Below, one piece after another: positions 1 through 6,415 of a DNA stretch of 18,143 bases. A model generated the notes under the pieces. It ran no database searches and was not told the DNA's origin. It saw only the letters and a program-made list of their open reading frames with translations. Source of the DNA: Deltaproteobacteria bacterium (GTDB taxonomy: Bacteria; Desulfobacterota; Anaeroferrophillalia; Anaeroferrophillales; Tharpellaceae); contig JAUVDU010000001.1 in NCBI GenBank assembly GCA_030595135.1, forward strand, positions 1 to 18,143, given 5' to 3'. The translations under genes were made by a program, and so were the position numbers. Position 1 is the first letter of the stretch; the number at the start of each line of letters is the position of its first letter.

Positions 1-783
1 CGGGCCCTTTACTTTGCGCCCTTGATCGAGAACCAAAATATCAATAAAAATTATTCTTTTATAAGTAACATAAAAGGTCTGGTGATGATCAAAGCGGCAC
101 CGCTCATGGTTGATGTTGAAAAACTTGCGGCGGTCGAGATCAAAGCAGAAGTGCTTTTTTCCTCTTCCGAAAAATCCTGGTTGATGGAGGATCGTATCGA
201 TTTTAACCCGGCAATGATGCAGCCTCCGGCCAATAGCGAACAATTTGCTCGTTACCCCCTGGCCTATCTCCTTGAGGGCTCTTTTACAAGCTATTTCAGC
301 GGCCGCCCGCTGCCGGAAAAACCCCAAGCGAGCAAAGCCTCTGACGAATCTTCGGAGATCTTTGAAGAAGAAGATATTAAGGACGGTGGCGATAAAGAGA
401 GTAAAACTCTGACTTCGCTGGTCGAGGAGGGTGGACTTGAGAGTCGTGGGATTCGTCTTGAAAAAGGCCAGCCCGGCCGCATTATCGTTGTTGGTTCAGC
501 CGATATCCTGGGAAATAACATTGTTGATGAAGGGGGAACTACTCCCAATGCCCAGCTTCTGATGAATATGGTCGATTATCTTAATGGCCGCCAGGAGTTG
601 GCGGTCTTGCGCAGTAAGACCCAGCGCTTTAATCCGTTGATCGATATCGCCCCGGAAAGTCGTAGCCTGATCAAAGGGGCAAACTTGGTGGGGTTGCCGT
701 TGCTGGTTATTTTCGCCGGTCTGCTCGCCTGGCTGAGACGCGGCGCTCGCCGACGGAAACTTAGACAGATGTTTGTAGATTAA
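1..783 (+). CDS. GldG-like ABC-transporter-associated protein, C-terminal part (5' end outside window)
   Basis: The reading frame is open from the first base (RALYFAPLIE...) to the TAA at 781-783, so the gene starts upstream of the window and about 260 residues are visible. The C-terminal half has the pattern of the GldG / 'ABC-type uncharacterized transport system' family: a strand reading RIIVVGSADILGNNIVDEGG, then LLMNMVDYLNGRQELAVLRSK, then a single membrane helix near the end (ANLVGLPLLVIFAGLLAWL) followed by an arginine-rich cytoplasmic tail. GldG-type proteins work with an ATPase and a permease of the GldA/GldF type; those genes would lie upstream and are not visible. An acidic linker around residues 110-135 is probably disordered. 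The DUF4340 gene that follows is the usual partner of this family. The family call is from remembered motif patterns and the substrate is unknown. Confidence 0.72.
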   Translation, partial: RALYFAPLIENQNINKNYSFISNIKGLVMIKAAPLMVDVEKLAAVEIKAEVLFSSSEKSWLMEDRIDFNPAMMQPPANSEQFARYPLAYLLEGSFTSYFSGRPLPEKPQASKASDESSEIFEEEDIKDGGDKESKTLTSLVEEGGLESRGIRLEKGQPGRIIVVGSADILGNNIVDEGGTTPNAQLLMNMVDYLNGRQELAVLRSKTQRFNPLIDIAPESRSLIKGANLVGLPLLVIFAGLLAWLRRGARRRKLRQMFVD

Positions 784-814
784 TCACAACGAAAAATGGC
801 CAAAATATTTTTTT

Positions 815-871
815 ACCACGAAGATCACAAAGAAAGGCTTTTCAACTTCGTGACCTTTGTGTCTTCGTGGT
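815..871. repeat. Intergenic inverted repeat (ACCACGAAGA type)
   Basis: The left arm 815-832 (ACCACGAAGATCACAAAG) is the reverse complement of the right arm 855-871 (CTTTGTGTCTTCGTGGT), apart from one bulged base. The loop is about 22 bases. It lies in the gap between the GldG-like and DUF4340 genes and contains a GTG that could be mistaken for the start of the latter. Repeats beginning ACCACGAAGA are, from memory, scattered between genes in many environmental bacterial genomes. It could form an RNA hairpin but has no terminal T-run. Confidence 0.7.
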
Positions 872-893
872 GAGTATTGGGAAGGTTATGATT

Positions 894-1868
894 ATGAAAA
901 AAGAATATCTTCTGTTAATAATCGCAATTGTCGGTCTTGGAGCCTTGCTTTTCTACCAGAAAAAAGGGCGTACCAATTACAAACTGCCGGTTCTGCCGGT
1001 TTTGACGGAGAGTGTGGATCGACTTGTTATTGAAAAAGATGGTCAGCTAACCGAGCTCCGTTTGACTGATGAAAAATGGGTGGTTGGGTCGCAACAATAT
1101 CGGGCTAATGTTGCCCGCATCGAAACGATGATTGCCGAGGTTAAAGAGCTTAAGCTGACCGTCTTGATCTCGGAAAAGAAAAATTATCAGCTCTATGAGC
1201 TGACGCCCGAGAAAAAAACTAAGGTTGCACTCTATCACGCCGACCAACTCTTGCGCGAACTCCAGATCGGCAAAAACAGTGCGTCACTGCAGCAGACCTA
1301 TGTGATGCTTAAGAATGACCCCAAAGTCTATCAGGCTCTGGGTAACTTGAAAAGCAATTTTTTCTCAACCGTTGCCGAATTGCGTGATAAAAAAGTTCTT
1401 GAGATTAGTAGTGAGAAGTTGGCTGTTCTCGATGAAATTATTTTGCAGCGGCAAGAGGAAGGGGGAAATCAGGTTCTGCGAATGGTTAAGAAGTTCAAAC
1501 CTGGATCTGATGCTGATAGTGTCAAAACTGATCAATCACCGGCTCCGGCGGCTGTCTGGCAGCAGGAGAGCGGGGATTCGGTAATGTCTGACGCGGTTGC
1601 CAAACTCCTGAAAAATATCTCCGATCTGCAGTGTGAAAGTTTTATCGATAATCGTCAGTCCGAAGATTTTAAAGAAGCGGTTTATCGGGTTGTGGTAAAA
1701 GGTGGTGGCGAGGAGTTTTCGCTTGATCTTTTTGCTCCGGAGGACGATAAGTATCCCGCAGTCTCTTCTCAGGTATCCTGTACTTTTATCCTGCCGTCCT
1801 GGCGGGCGGATAAAATTGTTAGGGATTTTACGGTTTATACCGACTTGGAGGCAATATCGGGGCGATAA
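894..1868 (+). CDS. DUF4340-family membrane-anchored protein
   Basis: The start is taken as the ATG at 894 because GGAAGG at 879-886 sits at the right distance. The frame is open back to a GTG at 867, but that GTG lies inside the inverted repeat. The 324-residue product begins MKKEYLLLIIAIVGLGALLF, a signal anchor with a basic N-terminus, so the bulk is predicted to be periplasmic. The body carries the DUF4340 pattern: VDRLVIEKDGQLTELRLTD, then a 'W.V.....ANVARIETMIAEVKEL' segment, then 'LRELQIGKNS' and 'FFSTVAELRDKKVLEI', the last typical of the family. DUF4340 proteins are commonly encoded directly after GldG-like genes, which fits here. No enzymatic motif is visible; a structural or accessory role in the transporter complex is inference. 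Confidence 0.75.
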   Translation: MKKEYLLLIIAIVGLGALLFYQKKGRTNYKLPVLPVLTESVDRLVIEKDGQLTELRLTDEKWVVGSQQYRANVARIETMIAEVKELKLTVLISEKKNYQLYELTPEKKTKVALYHADQLLRELQIGKNSASLQQTYVMLKNDPKVYQALGNLKSNFFSTVAELRDKKVLEISSEKLAVLDEIILQRQEEGGNQVLRMVKKFKPGSDADSVKTDQSPAPAAVWQQESGDSVMSDAVAKLLKNISDLQCESFIDNRQSEDFKEAVYRVVVKGGGEEFSLDLFAPEDDKYPAVSSQVSCTFILPSWRADKIVRDFTVYTDLEAISGR

Positions 1869-1940
1869 AAAGTTTGCAGTTATTTGATGTAATCTAGCCC
1901 GGCTGAACCGGAACCAAACAGGTTTCTTTTATTTGTGTTT

Positions 1941-1990
1941 ATTTGTGTCCATTTGTGGTTCCGCTTTTTTGACCACAGATGAACACAAAT
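1941..1990. repeat. Intergenic inverted repeat (ACCACAGATGAACACA type)
   Basis: The left arm 1941-1959 (ATTTGTGTCCATTTGTGGT) is the near-perfect reverse complement of the right arm 1972-1990 (ACCACAGATGAACACAAAT), with two differences in 19 positions. A further ATTTGTGT unit at 1931-1938 makes the left side partly tandem. It lies between the DUF4340 and penicillin-binding-protein genes. The ACCACAGAT...ACACA motif resembles a degenerate intergenic repeat found in many bacterial genomes. It differs in sequence from the repeat at 815-871. Confidence 0.7.
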
Positions 1991-2046
1991 TTTACTGTGG
2001 TAAATTTAAAGTTTTGCTCATTTTACACCCTGGAATTTGAACCCTT

Positions 2047-3435
2047 TTGCGTAATAATCTGTGGATAATCTGGTGGGCTCGCTTTTCCGGAGGTGGAGTT
2101 TCATGGTTTCGCCTGCTCAAGGATGGTGTGCCTTGGGTTCGGGTTTTATTTGTCGGAGCCGTTTTTCTGGGGTTGGCCGGGGTTGTTGGCCTCCTTTCCA
2201 CCCGGCAATTTAAATCAGTTTCAATGCTGATTGATGAAGGTTGTTTCTCTCCTCTTAAACCGGCTCTATGGCAACAGTCGCTTAATCCCGGTGAGTTGTC
2301 CGGGTTGCTTGCCGATAACTATTTTTCCACTTTTCCACCCCCATCATCGCCGGTGTCGGTAAATAGTTCAAATTCACTGACCGAATCAGAGTTGACTGTT
2401 TTTACAACTATCAACGAAGGGTTGCAGCATAAATTGCTTAAATTATTGCGGCGCTACCACCCTCAGCTCGGGGCCGGGGTTCTGGTGAACTTGAAGACCG
2501 GAGCGATTGAGGCGATGGCTTATTATCGGCATGCTGATGAGAACGGAAGCATCCTGCCGCAAGACTCCGGTAACCTCTGTCTGGTCTCTGTGTTTCCGGC
2601 GGCGTCGCTGTTTAAAATTGTCACCGCTTACGGGGTGCTTGAGAGAAAGGGTGTGACCCGGCATACCCGTTTTCCGGTTGTCGGTCGACATCACACCCTG
2701 TATAAGTATCAACTAGGATTGGGTAAATCGCGTTATCGTTACCAGCCGGTCGAGGTCTCTTTCGAGAAAGCTTTTGCCCGTAGCGTTAATCCGATATTCG
2801 GCAAATTTGGAATTGACTATTTTTCCGCACCGGAACTTTTACAATTGGCGGGAACCTTTGCTTTTAACCGTCCACTGGTTTTTGATTTGTCGGTTGCCTC
2901 AAGCCATGTCCAAAGTCCGGAGACCGCTTATCAGCGAGCTGAGACGGCCAGCGGCTTTATTAAGACGACGACTATTTCACCTCTGCATGCAGCCTTGATC
3001 GCGGGTGCTCCATTGGCGGCCGGGAAATTGAAGCGGCCCTACATCATAGATCGTGTGACGGCCGAAAACGGCAACGAGTTATTTTATCATCAGGAGTGCC
3101 GGCCTGAATTCGGGTTGGCCGATAATAAGGCTTGTGCCGAACTTGTCAAAATGATGCAGGCGACGGTCAAATATGGAACCGCAAGAAAAGCTTTTCAACA
3201 TCTGAAAAAGAGAAGGTCTTCTCGTGACTGGGAGATTGGCGGTAAAACCGGCAGTCTTGATATGCCCAATAGCGATCGGCGCTGTGAGTGGTTTGCCGGT
3301 TTTGCCAGGGATCGAAAAAGCGACCGGGAAGTAGCGGTTTCCCTGGTGTTGGTGCATGGGGAAAAACGAACTATAAGCTCGGGATATATTGCCGCCGAAA
3401 TGTTGGCTGGAGCTTTGAAAACAAACAAAAAATAG
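2047..3435 (+). CDS. Transpeptidase-only penicillin-binding protein
   Basis: The product has the three signatures of a penicillin-binding transpeptidase in order: SLFK (residues 187-190, nucleophile Ser187), SVN (246-248) and KTG (400-402, GGKTGSLDMP). A membrane helix at about 30-50 anchors a periplasmic domain that would cross-link peptidoglycan. At 462 residues it lacks both the glycosyltransferase domain of class A enzymes and room for the large dimerisation domain of FtsI/PbpA-type class B enzymes. The segment before the active site (FTTINEGLQHKLLKLLRRY..GAGVLVNLKTGAIEAM) resembles the lead-in of class A transpeptidase domains. The start is uncertain: TTG at 2047 has no ribosome-binding site, while GTG at 2128 follows AAGGA and leaves the anchor intact. 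The stop is TAG; the radical SAM gene begins 12 bases later, probably in the same transcript. Confidence 0.8.
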   Translation: MRNNLWIIWWARFSGGGVSWFRLLKDGVPWVRVLFVGAVFLGLAGVVGLLSTRQFKSVSMLIDEGCFSPLKPALWQQSLNPGELSGLLADNYFSTFPPPSSPVSVNSSNSLTESELTVFTTINEGLQHKLLKLLRRYHPQLGAGVLVNLKTGAIEAMAYYRHADENGSILPQDSGNLCLVSVFPAASLFKIVTAYGVLERKGVTRHTRFPVVGRHHTLYKYQLGLGKSRYRYQPVEVSFEKAFARSVNPIFGKFGIDYFSAPELLQLAGTFAFNRPLVFDLSVASSHVQSPETAYQRAETASGFIKTTTISPLHAALIAGAPLAAGKLKRPYIIDRVTAENGNELFYHQECRPEFGLADNKACAELVKMMQATVKYGTARKAFQHLKKRRSSRDWEIGGKTGSLDMPNSDRRCEWFAGFARDRKSDREVAVSLVLVHGEKRTISSGYIAAEMLAGALKTNKK

Positions 3436-3447
3436 TGGAAAGTTATA

Positions 3448-4398
3448 ATGCCGTCTGAAAAACTGAAACATCCGTTGTGGGTGACGGGTAAACCCTATTA
3501 CGATTTGAAAAGTTATTACCGCAATAATTTTGACGAACGGGTTTACAAGCTGCAGGTTGATGCCGGTTTTACCTGTCCCAATCGGGATGGCAGCCGGGGT
3601 TGGGGCGGTTGCAGCTATTGTGACGGGCGTGGTTCACAGTTGCGCCGGCAGGGCCCGCTGCCGAGTGTCCGGGAACAGCTTGAAGAGGGGAAACGGCTCT
3701 ATAAAAGGTTGCGTAAGGCGACCCGTTTTGTTGCTTATTTTCAAACATTTACAAATACTTATGGAGAATTAGCGAGGCTTCAACAGCTTTATGAAGAGGC
3801 TTTGTCGGTTGATGAAATTGTTGGCCTGTCGGTCGGTACCCGGCCTGACAGTATAACCCCTGAGGTCGTTGATATGCTCGCCGGCTTTAGCTCTGATTAT
3901 GATGTCTGGATTGAATATGGTCTGCAGTCGATGCATGCTGAAAGTTTAGAGAGGATCAATCGCGGGCACTCTCTGGAAGAGTTTGAGCGGGCTGTCGAGA
4001 TGCTTTCCGGTAGCGAGATTAAACTCTGCGTGCATGCCATAATCGGGCTTCCCTGGGAAGATCGGGAGATGGTTTTTCAGACGGCTGACTTTGTTGCTCG
4101 CCTGCCGATCGACGGAATTAAAATCCACTCTCTGCTGCTCCTTAAGGGTACTCCACTCTATGCCGATTTTCTGGCTCAGCCTTTTTCGCTGCTAAGTCGG
4201 GCTGAGTATGTCAGCCGGGTGGCCGGTTTTCTCGAACGGCTGTCGCCGGAAGTGGTGATCCAGAGGTTGACGGCTGAAGGCTATCGGGATATTTTTGTGG
4301 CACCGGACTGGGCTCGTAACAAACTGCAGGTTTTGCAACATCTTGCCCATTTTCAGCAGGAGCACGACAGTTATCAGGGTAAGCTTTGGTCTGAGTGA
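3448..4398 (+). CDS. TIGR01212/YhcC-family radical SAM protein
   Basis: This 316-residue protein has a radical SAM cluster motif, FTCPNRDGSRGWGGCSYC, with Cys43, Cys55 and Cys58 spaced as in the YhcC/TIGR01212 family rather than as the classic CX3CX2C. Downstream are family-like segments VGLSVGTRPDSITPEVVDML, VWIEYGLQSMHAESLERINRGH and LCVHAIIGLPWEDREMV, consistent with the TIM-barrel core of radical SAM enzymes. It would bind a [4Fe-4S] cluster and cleave S-adenosylmethionine; the substrate of the family is, to my knowledge, not firmly established. The ATG start follows GGAAAG at a suitable distance. Length matches the family. Expression is probably coupled to the penicillin-binding-protein gene just upstream. 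Confidence 0.88.
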   Translation: MPSEKLKHPLWVTGKPYYDLKSYYRNNFDERVYKLQVDAGFTCPNRDGSRGWGGCSYCDGRGSQLRRQGPLPSVREQLEEGKRLYKRLRKATRFVAYFQTFTNTYGELARLQQLYEEALSVDEIVGLSVGTRPDSITPEVVDMLAGFSSDYDVWIEYGLQSMHAESLERINRGHSLEEFERAVEMLSGSEIKLCVHAIIGLPWEDREMVFQTADFVARLPIDGIKIHSLLLLKGTPLYADFLAQPFSLLSRAEYVSRVAGFLERLSPEVVIQRLTAEGYRDIFVAPDWARNKLQVLQHLAHFQQEHDSYQGKLWSE

Positions 4399-4502
4399 GT
4401 GAATTGCCGGGTGTAGTTACAGGTATAATGGCTTGAAATTGAGATTTTTTGAAAAGGGTTGCAATTTTTGTTGGCTATGGGAAGATTTTTTGGCAAAAAA
4501 CA

Positions 4503-4532
4503 TTGACAGCTGAAATAGGCGTATGTTAGTTT
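4503..4532 (+). promoter_or_regulatory. Candidate sigma70-type promoter for the zapA cluster
   Basis: A perfect -35 box TTGACA lies at 4503-4508. The best -10 options are weak: TTAGTT at 4526-4531 (17-base spacer), or TAGTTT at 4527-4532 with an upstream TG (extended -10). It sits in the gene-free gap after the radical SAM gene and about 50 bases before the 58-aa gene, so it could drive that gene, the coiled-coil gene and zapA. Confidence 0.5.
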
Positions 4533-4582
4533 TTACAGAAGAGCCGATGAGGTTTAGCTGTTTATGGAGTCTTTAGGGTTTA

Positions 4583-4759
4583 ATGAATAAGGCCAAGTAT
4601 CGAGTCGGAGAGCAACCCCGACGTTATGGTTGCCGGGATTACTCTCTTGAAATGCAACTGATGCAGCTCAAAAAGAGAGAATTGTTGGTGATCAAAGAGC
4701 AAGAACGCCAACAGATTGAGGCTCGGATAAGTGAGATTGAAAATCTGTTGGGGATGTAG
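4583..4759 (+). CDS. Small basic/coiled hypothetical protein upstream of zapA (58 aa)
   Basis: The ATG at 4583 follows AGGG at 4575-4578, and the frame ends in TAG at 4757-4759. The product (MNKAKYRVGEQPRRYGCRDY...) has a basic N-terminal 20 residues with an RRYGCRDYS motif, then a single strongly helical segment rich in Glu, Lys, Gln and Leu (about residues 21-57) predicted to form a coiled coil. There is no membrane segment. It lies 39 bases before another coiled-coil gene and upstream of zapA, in the same direction and behind a shared candidate promoter. I do not recognise it as a named protein. A role in or near the divisome is inference from position only. An 8-codon frame (ATG 4564 to TAA 4590) overlaps its start and is probably chance. 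Confidence 0.6.
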   Translation: MNKAKYRVGEQPRRYGCRDYSLEMQLMQLKKRELLVIKEQERQQIEARISEIENLLGM

Positions 4760-4798
4760 CCGGATTTTACGACACCTTAAAGTTTAGAGAAATTGTTT

Positions 4799-5104
4799 AT
4801 GGAAAATGGTTTAGAAAGTTTTGCCCTTTTGGAAAAAAGAACTCTGGCTTTAGGTCAGCGTTATCGAGAGGTTCTTGAAGATCGGGGTCGCTTGCAGCAG
4901 ATAGTTAAAAAGCAGGCCCAGGCTTTGGCTGAACTTGAGGCCGAGGTTAGTCGTCAAAACAACTTGTTTACAGCAGTTGATGCAAAAATGGTGGGCCTGT
5001 TGCGCCAAATTGACAACTATCTCCCTGAAGAGAGCCTGAACCCTGAGGAAGAGAGCCAAAACCTTGGGAATGAGCAGGTTTTACCGGGAATGCATGGCAG
5101 CTGA
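4799..5104 (+). CDS. Coiled-coil protein, possibly ZapB-like (101 aa)
   Basis: The start is the ATG at 4799 (MENGLESFALLEKRT); a TTG two codons earlier is less likely. The protein is almost entirely heptad-like helix: FALLEKRTLALGQRYREVLEDRGRLQQIVKKQAQALAELEAEVSRQNNLF and on to VGLLRQIDNYLP, ending in an acidic tail. No catalytic motif or membrane segment is visible. Short coiled-coil proteins of this size next to zapA are often annotated as ZapB-like cell-division proteins; that label is by context and architecture, not by a diagnostic motif. Its last 11 bases overlap the preferred zapA start, which suggests translational coupling. Confidence 0.68.
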   Translation: MENGLESFALLEKRTLALGQRYREVLEDRGRLQQIVKKQAQALAELEAEVSRQNNLFTAVDAKMVGLLRQIDNYLPEESLNPEEESQNLGNEQVLPGMHGS

Positions 5105-5384
5105 AAAAAAAAGCGTTACGATAACTATTCGTGGCAAGAAGTTTCCATTTCGCACTGAAGCTGATAGTCAGCGAGTGCAGCAGGTGGTAGAGTTTGTAAA
5201 TAAGAGGTTAGACGAGTTGGACAGTAAAGGCGGTCTGAGGCCGAATGTTGGATCTGCTGATACTAGATTGATGATGCTGGCCCTTTTGAATATTGCAGAT
5301 GAGTGTATTACTCATAAACAAAACCTCGGTGAGATTAAGGAGAGATCGGAAAACTTGCTGGCCGAGATAGCTTTTGATCTCTGA
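5094..5384 (+). CDS. zapA: Cell division protein ZapA
   Basis: The 96-residue product fits ZapA in length and pattern: SVTITIRGKKFPFRTEADSQRVQQVVEFVNKRLDEL, followed by TRLMMLALLNIADECITHKQNL and a C-terminal helix. ZapA binds FtsZ and promotes bundling of the Z-ring at mid-cell. I chose ATG 5094 (MAAEKKSVTI) because the family begins just before the first beta strand; the frame is open further up to TTG 5064 and ATG 5070. A run of nine A's (5104-5112) covers codons 4-7 and overlaps the TGA of the upstream gene. The 6S RNA promoter starts inside the last codons of this gene, as in the widespread zapA-ssrS arrangement. Confidence 0.88.
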   Translation: MAAEKKSVTITIRGKKFPFRTEADSQRVQQVVEFVNKRLDELDSKGGLRPNVGSADTRLMMLALLNIADECITHKQNLGEIKERSENLLAEIAFDL

Positions 5385-5402
5385 AAAACGGTTAGGTATA
5401 AA
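5374..5402 (+). promoter_or_regulatory. Sigma70-type promoter of 6S RNA
   Basis: TTGATC at 5374-5379 and TATAAA at 5397-5402 are separated by exactly 17 bases. Initiation would be expected around 5408-5410, which coincides with the start of the 6S closing stem. The -35 box lies within the zapA coding sequence. Confidence 0.75.
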
Positions 5403-5407
5403 TTTAT

Positions 5408-5595
5408 AGTTTGCTCCCCTGAGCTATACGTGATAAGTGAACATTTTTTTGAGCCAACACCTTTTAACTTAGGGTGGCCGTTTAAATTCGGTGTGTACTG
5501 CCCTTCGCGGGTAGTCCTAAAGAATTTATGGCTGCCAATATTAAGATTTAAGGTTCAAAGAAAGCACCTACACGGTAATTTGGGGGGGACTGAGA
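5408..5595 (+). ncRNA. ssrS: 6S RNA
   Basis: Three lines of evidence agree. The position directly after zapA is the widely conserved site of ssrS. The 5' segment CTCCCCTGAGCTATACGTGA (5414-5433) resembles the conserved CCCCTGAGC 5' side of 6S RNA. The 3' segment GGTTCAAAG...GGGGGGGACT (5552-5591) resembles the opposite strand and pairs with it: CTCCCC (5414-5419) with the G-run at 5582-5588, and AGTT (5408-5411) with GACT (5588-5591). The centre (about 5485-5525) would form the open-complex-like bubble and internal hairpin. Length of about 185 nt is typical. 6S RNA binds sigma70-RNA polymerase and lowers transcription from many promoters in stationary phase. Exact ends are estimates. Confidence 0.8.
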
Positions 5596-5619
5596 GTTTG
5601 CCTAAAGGCAGATTCTTAG

Positions 5620-5664
5620 AGACTGTCAGGTTGTGTGCTAAATATGGCCTGGCGGTCTGTTTTT
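5620..5664 (+). terminator. Intrinsic terminator downstream of 6S RNA
   Basis: AGACTGTCAGG (5620-5630) pairs over all 11 positions, two of them G-U, with CCTGGCGGTCT (5648-5658), closing a 17-base loop. TTTTT follows at 5660-5664. It would end the 6S precursor about 70 bases past the mature 3' end. Confidence 0.7.
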
Positions 5665-5742
5665 AAGTGTATTGAGCGGGTCAGCAAGATTTTCTTGCTT
5701 GATTTCCCGATTGAGATATATAGAGAGAGAGAAGTGAAGAGT

Positions 5743-5778
5743 TACACCTTAAATCTTAGATGAAAGATTTAAGGTGTA
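5743..5778. repeat. Perfect 15-bp inverted repeat
   Basis: TACACCTTAAATCTT (5743-5757) is followed by the 6-base loop AGATGA and its exact reverse complement (5764-5778). No T-run follows, so it is not a standard terminator. Twelve bases of the right arm (AAGATTTAAGGT) also occur in the 3' part of the 6S RNA at 5543-5554. Confidence 0.75.
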
Positions 5779-5968
5779 GATGCGTAAAGAAGTCTGTTTT
5801 TCAGCCGCTGGTAGAGTAGGGTTGTTTCGATAAGCTGTCGTTATATTTAGTGGTTAATTGGTTATGAGCGAGACTGTAGGGTTTAATTTTGGTTGTCTAT
5901 TATCTCGTATGGATTGAAGAACCCTTGACGATGGCCCTGATTCGGAGTTGATGTTCCGCCAGTCGTAG

Positions 5969-5996
5969 TCGTATATAAATGACTATATACGATTTT
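5969..5996 (+). terminator. Possible weak intrinsic terminator in the 6S-rny gap
   Basis: TCGTATATA (5969-5977) and TATATACGA (5984-5992) form a 9-bp stem with loop AATGAC, followed by TTTT. The stem is AT-rich and therefore weak, so this could equally be a chance palindrome. Confidence 0.3.
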
Positions 5997-6415
5997 GTTA
6001 AAAGAGCTGATTTTAAATATGATTGGTAACTTGCAGCGTAAGCAGAGAAGCACCATCTATTGATGCATCTCAGCAGATTTTGGGGACAAGACCCGGTTCT
6101 CCGAAGGAAATCGGGTTTATGTACCCTGGAATTTACGAGTTAGCTGAATAGTTACTATGATTATTGGCTTAAAGGATATTGATTGAGGTATCCTTTTGCG
6201 CTGAGATTTGCAATTTTTAAGTTGATGGGCGGGACTCACTCTTTGTGTGCCGCTCTTTCTCGTATAACCTTTCTCTTCTCCTCTCTGTCTCTTTTCCCGA
6301 GTAGTTTAAATTATAAGCCGCACTGTCTTGCAGGGCGGATAATTTTCTGTTGTAGTCGACAGAACGTTGTGCTTGAGTTATCGACTCTAACACGGCGATA
6401 AAGAGGAGTTTCACT

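Larger units (their letters stand above)
5666..6415. other. Gene-free tract between 6S RNA and rny with several hairpins
   Basis: No frame here has a credible start, ribosome-binding site and protein-like composition; the short open frames at 6183-6401 (+) and 6217-6414 (-) look like chance. What it holds is secondary structure: AGCAAGA/TCTTGCT at 5683-5699, a perfect 15-bp stem at 5743-5778, a 9-bp AT-rich stem followed by TTTT at 5969-5996, a nested GC-containing stem at 6082-6126, and AAAGGATA/TATCCTTT at 6171-6196 followed by one more T. The end of the tract gives a strong rny ribosome-binding site (AAAGAGGAG, 6402-6410). It could contain an unannotated small RNA, the rny leader, or both. 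I could not pick a convincing rny promoter by eye. Confidence 0.6.

Noticed and set aside
4564..4590. Eight-codon upstream frame overlapping the 58-aa gene start as a leader peptide
   Set aside because: It is too short, has no ribosome-binding site, and no hairpin pair or codon bias suggests attenuation.
5430..5666. 78-aa open frame over the 6S RNA
   Set aside because: It lies on the 6S RNA and its terminator, and the conserved RNA features explain the sequence better.
2026..6134. Shared 12-mer ACCCTGGAATTT upstream of the penicillin-binding-protein gene and in the 6S-rny gap
   Set aside because: Several 12-base matches are expected by chance within 18 kb, and the flanks do not align.
6183..6414. 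Short frames on both strands just before rny
   Set aside because: No ribosome-binding site, mutually overlapping, and one runs into the rny ribosome-binding region; more likely chance in a leader.
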